From Zygnema cylindricum (Eukaryota; Streptophyta; Zygnematophyceae; Zygnematales; Zygnemataceae), in assembly GCA_037447655.1 (NCBI GenBank), contig JBBHKE010000560.1, positions 54,950 through 118,949 of the forward strand: a DNA stretch of 64,000 nt. The letters are read 5' to 3'. The notes below the pieces were generated by a model. That model ran no database searches and was not told the DNA's origin. It saw only the letters and a program-made list of their open reading frames with translations. Position numbers and translations under genes: made by a program. This document shows positions 54,532-64,000 of this stretch, piece after piece (the first letter of the stretch is position 1; every line of letters starts with the position of its first letter).

Positions 54532-54830
54532 GCGATGGTAATTTTTGTGTACAAAAATGGTAAAAAATAAAAAACAGTTAATCAATTATAATCAAACATT
54601 TCGCCCTCACGGATGTTAATGGATGACAATAGGGGCGTGAGAAGAGACTTTTGGTGGACTTGCACCCACTTTGGCGAAATGCGATGGTAATTTTTGTGTA
54701 CAAAAAGGATAAAAAATAAAAAACAGTTAATCAACTATAATCAAAAATTTCGCCCTCACGGATGTTAATGGAAGACAAAGGGGGCGTGAGAGGAGACTTT
54801 TGGCGGACTTGCACCCACTTTGGAGAAAGG
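54532..54830. repeat. 149-base tandem duplication
   Basis: Two copies starting GCGATGGTAATTTTTGTG at 54532 and 54681, both running through TTTCGCCCTCACGGATG and ending near GGACTTGCACCCACTTTGG, with few differences. Confidence 0.92.
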
Positions 54831-56799
54831 CACATAGCCAATACGACATGAAGGGAAGCCATCGCGCATTTAGTGTGCATATTTATTATGCATTTTCCAA
54901 GTGTACCACGTGTACACATCTGGTGCATGGCCAGTGGCCTCAGTGTGGCTATTGTCCTCTAAGACACTCCCCACTAATATTGTGTATCGATAAAAATTAT
55001 TATCGCGTTCGAAATTATATATCAAACAGTTAGAGGGCTTGATAGAGGGCTTGATACATCGCTCCATAACCAAGAAAAATCATCCTGATACATTTGGTGG
55101 CAGGTAGGGTCCATACGTTTATAATATGGAAATAATGTACGAAAAATTGTACCAAAACCCCCCCACCCTCCCCTCCTACTCCCCCCATTGGTGAGGGCAT
55201 CCTCCGTATGGAGGTGGAGCGTTGTTTTATATTTTTTTGGAATCCAGCATCACTTCAATATATCGCGGTATAAACACATCAACATATCGAGACGATATAA
55301 TTGCAAAATATGGCGGGGTTGAACTTCTCATTATAACGAATTGTTAAGTTCATAAAACAATAAAATTTAATGAAAAGGAAAAAAAAAATCTAAATTTTCT
55401 CTAATATTTCTCTAATAGTGGTTTATAAAATTCATCTGGTATCTTAGTATCTTTCTATGTCGTTATTTTCATCCGTTTTGTGAGTATTATTTTTCGTTCC
55501 GTTTTGTTAGTTTGGGACGTTTGCTCTAGTGCTTTTCAATTTGACCTGGTTTTGTAGTTCTTGTTATTTTGGTTCGTACCATTATTTTTTCACTCAGAAA
55601 AAAAGTAAAATATCAACAAATATTTTTTAGCAAATTAAATTAAAATTAAAAAAAAAACAATACTTTTGAAAAAAAAAAAATAAATTTTATAATTTATTTT
55701 ATAAATTTGTTATTTTTTTTTGAATGTAAATTTTATGTTTTTGTCTTTTTTTGTTCTCAAATTTTATATCTCAACAAAATATTTTTAACAAGCCATATTA
55801 GATTAAAACCATTACAAAGAGAAAAAATATATACTTATTTACTTATTTTAAAACTTTATAAATATAGGTTTTATAAGTTTTGTTTCTTCTAGCCATTCTC
55901 AAGATTATTTTTTTCAATGTTAGAAGTGAAAGTTTTTTTAAATTATTTATTTGTTTTTTTTTCACCCGTTACTTTTTTTTTGTTTTGCTATTCTTAAAAT
56001 AGTTAGTTTTGTTTGTAAATTTTATAAGTTTTGTGATTTTAGACATTCTTAAGATTTTTTTTATTATTATTAGGAGTGAAAATTTATTGTTTTTTTTTTC
56101 TCGCTCGTTACTTTTTCATTTTCTTCGTTTGATCATTTTCAAAATTGTTTAAGAACAAAACTATTTGAATTTATTTTTTTTTCTACTCGTTACTTTTTTC
56201 TTTTTTTTGTTTAACTATTACTAAAATTGTTTTTTTCCATTATTTTAAAAATTGTTTTCTTAATCATTAAAAGCCATAGATTTTAAAGAGTTATAAAAGC
56301 GTGAAAGTTAAAAAAAAAACAAAACACTATAATATATATATATATATAAAATTAAAACACTTTTCTATATATACATAAAAAAAAAAAATGATGATGATCC
56401 ACCATTTTCTATGGACAAAAAACTAAAACCTAACAATTTTAATTAAAATAAAAAACAATCAAAACCTTAAAACATATAAACTTTTGAGTCTTTACTAATT
56501 TCATGTTAATAATCGTAAATGTGGTTCAAAAAACCATTACTTTATAAAATTTATTTTTAACCCTAAACATACAAACCCTTCTCATTGAAAAAAAAAATAC
56601 AAAATTGTTAACAAACATAAAAAAATGGATAATAATTATAAGTTTCTATAAAAATTAAAATATTAGAAAAAATATTGGAAAACAAAACAAAAAATGAAAA
56701 AAATCTTTAATTACGTTTCAAAATATTTTAAATTAAAAAAAAAAGCTAAAAAACCCTAAAAAAAAAAAAAAAAATCTATAATAATCTAGTTTTGATTTA

Positions 56800-57060
56800 A
56801 AAAGTGGAGGAGATGATTGAAATGTTTTTTAATTTCGATGAAAGAGTTGTACAATTTGTGAAACCCATTGCAAAAATTTTGGAAGCTTTCCATAGATTAT
56901 TAGTGAGAAGAAGAAGAGGAGTAATAGAGTAAAAAAAAAAAAAAAAGTGGAGGATGAATCGAAATGGCGTCCTATTTCGATAGAATTCTACAATTTTAAG
57001 AACCCATCCAACAATTTTTTGAAGTTTTTAATAGATTATCCGTGAAAAGAGAAAAATTGG
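56800..57060. repeat. Degenerate 145-base tandem duplication
   Basis: GTGGAGGAnnATTGAAATG...TTTCGAT...ACAATTT...AACCCAT at 56803 recurs at 56947, followed in both by TTTTAATAGATTAT-like text. Non-coding. Confidence 0.55.
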
Positions 57061-57429
57061 AGAAAAAATAGATATAAAAATAAAAAAAGAGGAGAAAAAA
57101 CTTAAGAAGAAATTTGAAAACAATCGAAAGAAGAAGAAAAGATAGATCTATTGGAGAAAATAGTGGAAGAGAGAGAGAGAAGAGAGAGAGAGTAAATATG
57201 TAAGAATTTTTTCTTATTCAACAAAAACTATCGGTTGGTACAAAAATTTCATCTCCGGTTTTTTCCTCACTCTCCGTTGAGAAAAAGGCAAAAAATAACC
57301 AATCAAAAAGACGAAAATCCCTCTAAATTTCAATCTTTGTCTCTCTTTCAACGTCGGTTTCCCTCTCAACGTCAACAACGTTGGTCACATCGTCCGATAT
57401 ACAATTTGTAAATATATCGCACAAAAAAT

Positions 57430-58100
57430 CCCCTAAGGTCCCTCTCAACGTCGATCTGTCATCAACATTGGTCACATCGCTTAGTATACGATCGCACTAC
57501 ATTGGTTACATCGCCTAATATACGAACGCACGACCAATCATTTAGTATACAATCGCACTACATTGGTATTATCGCCTAATATACGATGGCACGACCAATC
57601 ATTTAGTATACAATCGCACTACATTGGTATTATCGCCTAATATACGATCGCACTATTACTGAAAAAAGTTGTCAAACTCCTCTTCTATCTCTATCTTTCG
57701 TCTTTGTCTTTGTCTTTTTTCTCTGTCTTGGTCGTTGTCTTGCGTCTCTGCCTTACAATCTACTGTTCCACTTTTTGGTATACGATCGCACAACATTGGT
57801 CACATCGCCTGGTATGGGATCGCACTATTTTTGTCTTTGTACTTCGTTTCAGCTTATCTTTCTTCTATTCCACTTTTTGGTATACGATCACACAACATTG
57901 GTCACATCGCCTAGGATATGATCGCACTATTAATGAAAAAGGTTGTCAGATTCCTCATCTGTCCCAGTATCTTGTCTTTGTCTTTCGTCTCTGTCGTTGT
58001 CTTTGTCTTTCGTCTATGCGTTACGTTCTAATGTTCCACTTTTTGGTTTACGATCGCACAACATTGGTCACATCGTCTGGTATACGATCACACTGTTGGA
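57430..58100. repeat. CACATCGCCTnGTATACGATCGCAC array
   Basis: At least ten irregular copies of a unit of about 32-65 bases with ACATTGGTCACATCGCC and TATACGATCGCAC. Longer spacers carry CTGAAAAAGGTTGTCAGATTC and TTTCGTCTTTGTCTTTG text that links it to the satellite from 59100 on. Confidence 0.8.
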
Positions 58101-59099
58101 TTTAAAAGCTTTGTCCTCAGTAGATAGTGCTGTGAGGAGAGGTTTAGGACTTACAAATAATTTTGGTCTATTTAGTTGTAATATTTACCTCTATTAGTGT
58201 TACAGTAGCAGAAAGACAATAGAGTGTATTGTACTTCTACAGGGACACGCGTCAACACCGGAGGACTGAGGAAATATTTCGGAAGGGCGCCGACACTAAC
58301 TTACACATGTCAATCATCGAACGATCGGACTCTCAGAATCGGATGGACGGAGTCAAAAGCAGACATCTGGGAAAAATGTTGTGTACGGAACAATAATCAA
58401 TTGTTGATACGAATCAAGTCGACGGACGCGATTCGAGCGGGGATCACAAGTGACTAAGCACACTATACGTGCTCAGGTGCTCCGTACTTCAGGACCGCAA
58501 TTGGCTAGACTTTTATCACCGAGGAAGACTAAGCGATAACAACATTATTTGTACGGCTTTCTATTTTGTAAATACCTGAAAACACATTGTTGTAGTTTAG
58601 CGTGTTATTAAATAGTGTTTCACTGTAGAGATTACGGCAAGTAGCAAAAAAGCTTTTGGAATTACTTCGAGTATAATGACGTACAGTTTAGGTACCTTGT
58701 CATTTTACAGTACAATACTACAGTGCCAGGTGTTAGCATCTGTTTTAGTAGATACTCACTTAGTGTATAAATTTTAGGACTTGGAGAAATTTTGATATCC
58801 AGTTTTGGGAATATGGAAATCTAAAGACAGTTTTTGGGAAACTTGCAGATTCAATATCTTATGGTTTACTGGTTCAATTGTGCTGTAATTTTGGGAATTG
58901 ACAGTATGTATGGTGATTTAATTGTTTGCTGAATTTGGTGTAAATTAGACTTGTCAATCAGATTGTGTAGTGAGTGAAAAACTGGTATATGATAAGATTC
59001 TTGTTAAGCTTCTGTTATAGTCATGTCTACTTCTACAACTACTTCTGCATCTCCACCTGTACCATGTCTACTGCTATAACTACTTCTGCAGCTCCACTT

Positions 59100-62000
59100 G
59101 CACCAGTGGTCATAAAACAACACGCACTATTACTGAAAAAGGTTGTCAAATTCCTCTTCTTTTTTGCACTCGCGTTGGTCACATTACCTGGTATACGATA
59201 GCACTATTACTTAAAAAGGTTGTCAGATTCTTCTTCTTTTTTGCACTTGAGTTGGTCAGATCGCGTGGTATACGATATCACTATTACTGAAAAAGGTTGT
59301 CAGATTCCTCCTCTTTTTTGCACTCACGTCTTTTGTCTTTCCGTCTTTCGTCTCTGTCTCGTCTATGCCTTTTTTCTTTCCGTCTTTCGTCTTGTCTTTT
59401 GTTTTACTGTTCCATCGTTCTACTTTTCTACTATTTTGCACTCGCGGGACTTTTGTTCTACTGTTCCACTTTTTTTCGCTCGTGTCCTTTGTCTCTCTGT
59501 CTTTTGTCTCTCCGTCTTTTGTCTCTGTCTTTCGATTTAATGTTCCACTTTTGTGCACTCGCGTGTTCCACTTTTTTGCACTCGGTCATTTTTCTTTTCG
59601 TCTTTCGTTTCTGTCTTCTCTTTGTCTTTTGTCTCTCCGTCTTTCGTCTTTGTCGTTCGTTCTACTTTTCCACTTTTTTGCACTTGTCTTTTGTTCTACT
59701 CTTTCACTTTTTTCCACTCGCGTGTCTTTCGTTCTACTGTCCCCTTTTTTTGCACTCGTGTGTCTTTCGTTCTACTTTTCTATTTTTTTGCACTCGCGTC
59801 TTTTGTCTCTCCGTCTTTCGTTTGTGTCTTTCGTACTACTGTTCCGCCTTTTTGCACTCGCGTGTTCCACTTTTTTGCACTCGTCTTTCGTCTCTGTTTT
59901 TGGTTCTACTGTTCTATTTTTTTGCACTTGTCTTTTGTTCTATAGTTCCACTTTTTTGCACTCGAGTGTCTTTCGTTCTACTGTTCCACTTTTTTCTACT
60001 CGCGTCTTTTGTCTCTCCTTCTTTCGTCTGTGTCTTTGTTCTACTGTTCCATTTTTTTGCACTTTTCTTTCGTTCTATTGTTCCACTCTTTTGCACTCGT
60101 GTGTCTTTCGTTCTATTGTTCCACTTTTTTGCACTCGAGTCTTTTGTCTCTCTATCATTCGTTTCTGTCTTGTCTCTGTCTTTGTTCCACTTTTTTGCAC
60201 TCGCGTCTCTTATCTCACCGTCTCTCGTCTTTGTCTTTTGTCTCTTCGTCTTTCAACTTTGTTCTTATCTCACCGTCTCTCGTCTTTGTCTTTTGACTCT
60301 TCGTCTTTCAACTTTGTCTTCGTTTTTCAACTTTGTCTTCCTTCTACAGTTCCACTTTTTTGCACTCCCGTGTTCACTTTTTTTTGCACTCGCGTCTTTT
60401 GTTTTTTCGTCTTTTGTCTATGCCTTCTCTCTTTCTTTTGTCTCTCCGTCTTTCGTATTTGTCTTTTGTTCTCCTGTTCCACTTTTTTGCACTTGCCTTT
60501 CGTTCTACTGTTCCACTTTTTTGCACTCGCGTGTTCCACTTTTTTACACTCGCGTCATTTGTCTTTTTGCCTTTCATCTCTGTCTTGTCTTTGTCTTTTG
60601 TCTCTCCGTATTTCGTCTCTGTCTTTCGTTTTATTGTTCCACTAATTTTCACTCGCGTGTCTTTCGTTTTACTGTTCTACTTTTTTGCACTCGCGTCTTT
60701 TGTTTTTCCCTCTTTCGTCACTGTCTTGTCTCTGTCTTTTGTCTCTTCGCCTTTCGTCTCTTTCTTTCGTTCTACTGTTGCACTTTTTTGCACTTGTCTT
60801 TCGTTCTATTGTTCCACTTTTTTGCATTCGCGTGTTCCACTATTTTGCACTCGCGTCTTTTGTCTCTCCGTCTTTCGTCTCTGTCTTGTCTCTGTCTTTT
60901 GTCTCTCCGTCTTTCGTCTCTGTCTTTCGTTCTACTGTTCCATTTTTTTGCACCTGTCTTTCGTTTTAGTGTTCCATTTTTTTGCACTCGCGTCTTTTGT
61001 CCCTGGCCTTTCGTCTCTGTCTAGTCTCTGTCTTTGTTACACTTTTTTGCACTCGCGTGTCTTTCGTTTTGAAGTCGCGTCTATTGTCTCTCCGTCTTTC
61101 GACTTTGTCTTGTCTCTGTCTTTGTCCCACTTCTTTGCACCCGCGTGTCTTTTGTTCCACTGTTCCACTTTTTTGCACTTGTCTGTCGTTCTACTTTTCC
61201 ATTTTTTTGCACTCGCGTGTTCCATTTTTTGCACGCGCGTCTTTTGTCTCTTTGTCTTTCGTCTTTGTCTTATCTCTGTCTTTTGTCTCTTCGTCTTTCG
61301 TCTCTTAGTTCGTTTTACTGTTCCACTTTTTTTCACTTGTCTTTTGTTCTAGTGTTCCACTTTTTTGCACTCGTGTGTTCCACTTTTTTGCACTCTTGTC
61401 TTTTTTCTCCATTTTCTTCCACTCGCGTGTCTTTCGTTCTACTGTTCCACTTTTTTGCACTCGCGTCTTTTGTCTTTTTATTTTTCATCTCTGTCTTTTA
61501 TCTCTCCGTCTTTCGTCTTTCGTCTTTATTGTTCCACTTTTTTGCACTTGTCTTTCGTTCTACTGTTCCACTTTTTTGCACTCGCGTGTTCCACTTTTTT
61601 GCACTCTTGTCTTTTTTCTCCACTTTTTTGCACTCTTGTCTTTCTGTCTTTCATCTCTGTTTTGTCTATGTCATTTGTCACTTCGTCTTTCGTCTTTTGT
61701 CTTTCGTTCCACTGTTCCACTTTTTTGCTCTCGCGTCTTATTTGTTCTACTATTCCACTTTTTTGCACACGCGTCTTTTTTTGCACTCGTTTTTTTGCAC
61801 TCGCTTGTCTTTCATTCTACTATTCCATTTTGTTGCACTAGCATCTTTTGTCTCCACTTTTTTGCACCCTGTCTTTCGTTTTACTGTTCCTCTTTTTTTC
61901 ACTTGTCTTTTGTTCTAGTGTCCCACTTTTTTGCACTCGCGTCTCTTTCGTTCTTTTTTTCCATTTTTTTGCACTCACGTGTCTTGTCTTTCGTTTGTAT

Positions 62001-64000
62001 CTTTTGTTTTAATGTTCCACTTTTTTGCACTCGCGTGTGCTCCACTTTTTTGCACTCGCGTGTCTTTCGTTCTAGTGCTCCACTTTTTTGCACTCGCGTC
62101 TTTTTTTGCACTCGTTTTTTTGCATTTGCGTTGCACCTGCGTCTATTTTTGCAGTCGCGAGTCTTTCGTTCTACTGTTCCACTTTTTTGCACTCGTGTCT
62201 TTTGTCTCTTCGTCTTTCGTCTCTGTCTTGTCTCTGTCTTTTGTCTCTCTGTGTGTCGTCTATGTCTTTCATTATACTGTTTCCACTTTTTTGCACTCGC
62301 GTCTTTTTTTTGCACTCGTTTTTTTGCACTCACGTCTTTTTTTGCACTCGCTTTTTTACATTCACATCTTTTTTGGCACTCGCGTGTCTTTCGATCTACT
62401 ATTCCACTCTTTTGCACTCGCGTCTTTTGTTTAGCCTTTTTGCACTCGCGTCTTTTGTCTCGTCGTCTTTCGTCTCTATCTTGTCTTTGTCTTATATCTC
62501 TCCTACTTTCGTCTCTGTCTTTAGAATTTTGTACTCGCGTCGTTTTTTGCACTCGCCTCTCTTTCGTTATACTGTTCCATTTTTTTGCACTCGCGTCTTT
62601 TATCTCTCCGTCTTTCGTCTATGTCTCGTCTCTGTCTTTTGTCTCTATGTCTGTCTTTTGTCTCTCCGTCTTTTGTCTCTATCTTTCGTTCTACTGTTCC
62701 ACTTTTTTTCACTCGCGGGTCTTTCGTTCTACTGTTCCACTCTTTTGCACTTGTTTCTTTTTTTTTGCACTCACTTTTTTGCATTCGCGTCTTTTTTGGC
62801 ACTCGCGTGTCTTCCATTCTACTATTCCATTTTTTTGCACTCGCGTCTTTTGTGTCTCCGTCTTTCGTCTCTGTCTTTTCTCTGTTTTTTGTCTCTCTTT
62901 CTTTCGTCTTTGTCTTTAGAACTTTGCACTCGCGTCTTTTTTTGCACTCGCCTGTCTTTCGTTCTACTGTTCCACTTTTAAGCACTCGCGTCTTTCGGCT
63001 CCATTTTTGCACTCGCCTCTTTCGTCTCTCCGTCTTTCATCTATGTCTTGTCTATGTCTTTGCACTCGCTTCTTTCGTCTCCAATTTTTTGCACTCGCGT
63101 CTTTTGTCACTCCGTCTTTCGGTTATGTCTTGTCTCTGTCTTTTGTCTCTCTGCCTGTCTTTTGTCTCTCCGTCTTTCGTCTCAGACATTTGTTGTACTG
63201 TTCCATTTTTTTGCACTCGCGCGTGTTTCGTTTTATTGTTCCACTTTTTTGCTCTTGCGTCTTTTTTTGCACTCGTTTTTTTGCACTCGCGCCTTTTTTT
63301 GCATTCGTATGTCTTTCGTTCTACTATTCCATTTTTTTTTGCACTCGCGTCTTCTTTTGCACTTCCGTTTTTTTTTGCACTCGTGTTTTTTTTGCACTCG
63401 TGTGTCTTTCATTGTACTGTTCGACTTTTTTTTCAGTCGCGTTTTTTGTCTTGACTTTTTAGCACTCGCGTCTTTTGTCTCTCCGTCTTTCGTCTCTATC
63501 TTGTCTCTGTCGTTTGTCTATTTATCTTTCGTCTCTCTCTTTAGAACTTTGCACTCGCGTCATTGTTCCACTTTTTTGCACTCGCGACTTTTTTTGCACT
63601 CGCGTCTTTTTTTGCACTCGCGTGTCTTTCGTTCTACTATTCCACTCTTTTCCACTCATTTCTTTTGTCTCCACTTTTTTGCACTCGCGTCTTTTGTCTC
63701 TTCGTCTTTCGTCTCTGTCTTTAGAACTTTGCACTCGCGTCTTTTTTTACACTCGCTTGTCTTTCGTTCTACTGTGTCAATTTTTTGCACTCGCGTCTTT
63801 TGTCTCTTTGTCTTTCGTCTATGTCTTTCTCTGTCTTTGAAGTCGCGTCTTTTGTCTTCATTTTTTTGAACTCGCTTCTTTTGTCTCTCCGTCTTTCGTC
63901 TATGTATCGCCTCTGTATTTTGTCTCTCCGTTTGTCTTTTGTCTCTCCGTCTTTCGTCTCTGTCTTTCGTTCTACTGTTCAACTTTTTTGCACTCGCGCT
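59100..64000. repeat. Modular pyrimidine-rich satellite, open at window end
   Basis: About 4.9 kb made of a few recurring words in variable order: CACTTTTTTGCACTCGCG, TCTTTTGTCTCTCCGTC, TTTCGTCTCTGTCTTG and TCTTTCGTTCTACTGTTC. The first units at 59150-59310 also carry the GGTATACGATnnCACTATTACTGAAAAAGG module of the 57430 array. The plus strand is strongly pyrimidine-biased, so stop codons are rare and long open frames appear in several phases; none is a gene. Confidence 0.93.

Larger units (their letters stand above)
52955..59100. other. Repeat-rich region without recognised gene
   Basis: Contains the aminotransferase promoter side, hAT-like remnants, a 149-base tandem duplication, an AT-rich stretch 55320-57200 and the CGATCGCAC array. 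A GC-richer patch at 58230-58470 has a 77-codon frame (58224-58457) that I do not recognise. Confidence 0.5.

Noticed and set aside
57430-58100. CRISPR-like array
   Set aside because: Repeats and spacers are irregular in length and sequence, spacers repeat one another, there are no cas genes and the DNA is eukaryotic.
59297-63982. Very long open reading frames on both strands (up to 575 codons), repetitive Phe/Ser/Leu or Lys/Arg/Glu proteins
   Set aside because: They overlap in several frames of one pyrimidine-rich satellite in which stop codons are rare; they have no domain and no intron or start context.

Overview
The window is nuclear DNA from an intron-rich eukaryote, most likely a streptophyte (a charophyte-grade green alga or an early land plant). 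The main reason is a split gene for a CHASE-domain hybrid histidine kinase with the exact domain order of plant cytokinin receptors: membrane segment, CHASE, membrane segment, kinase, degenerate receiver, true receiver. A plant-type class IV aminotransferase with a likely targeting peptide, a LSMT/SETD-type SET protein and a bacterial/organellar-type EF-P fit this. I cannot name the species.

Layout. 174-844 (+): the last three visible exons of an elongation factor P gene. 1692-4021 (-): a complete four-exon JMJD7-type JmjC lysyl hydroxylase gene, convergent with EF-P. 4022-7820: AT-rich DNA, no gene recognised. 7821-16076 (+): a SET-domain methyltransferase gene, 5' end not found, with a 121-base assembly gap (13783-13903) where a conserved SET exon should be. 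16077-26289: about 10 kb of nested non-autonomous DNA transposons. 26290-36824 (+): the CHASE histidine kinase, 16 exons, 1316 codons, every exon phase consistent. 39935-46170 (+): nine exons of an MTA/SAH-deaminase-like amidohydrolase, 5' end not found. 48598-52954 (-): a nine-exon, 423-codon class IV aminotransferase-like protein, convergent with the amidohydrolase. 52955-64000: transposon remnants, AT-rich DNA, then a pyrimidine-rich modular satellite that runs off the window.

The genes do not form an operon or an obvious pathway; they are unrelated housekeeping and signalling genes separated by repeats. All exon structures were built by hand from splice signals, reading phase and family motifs.

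The most interesting structures are: (1) short tandem arrays that start at or straddle splice junctions in at least four genes, so donors or acceptors are present in several near-identical copies; (2) several MITE families with terminal inverted repeats, some with clear target-site duplications (8 bp for two related hAT-like copies, TAA for a PIF/Harbinger-like copy); (3) a satellite built from a few shuffled pyrimidine-rich words rather than one fixed period; (4) a divergent cytokinin-receptor-like kinase with two large insertions.
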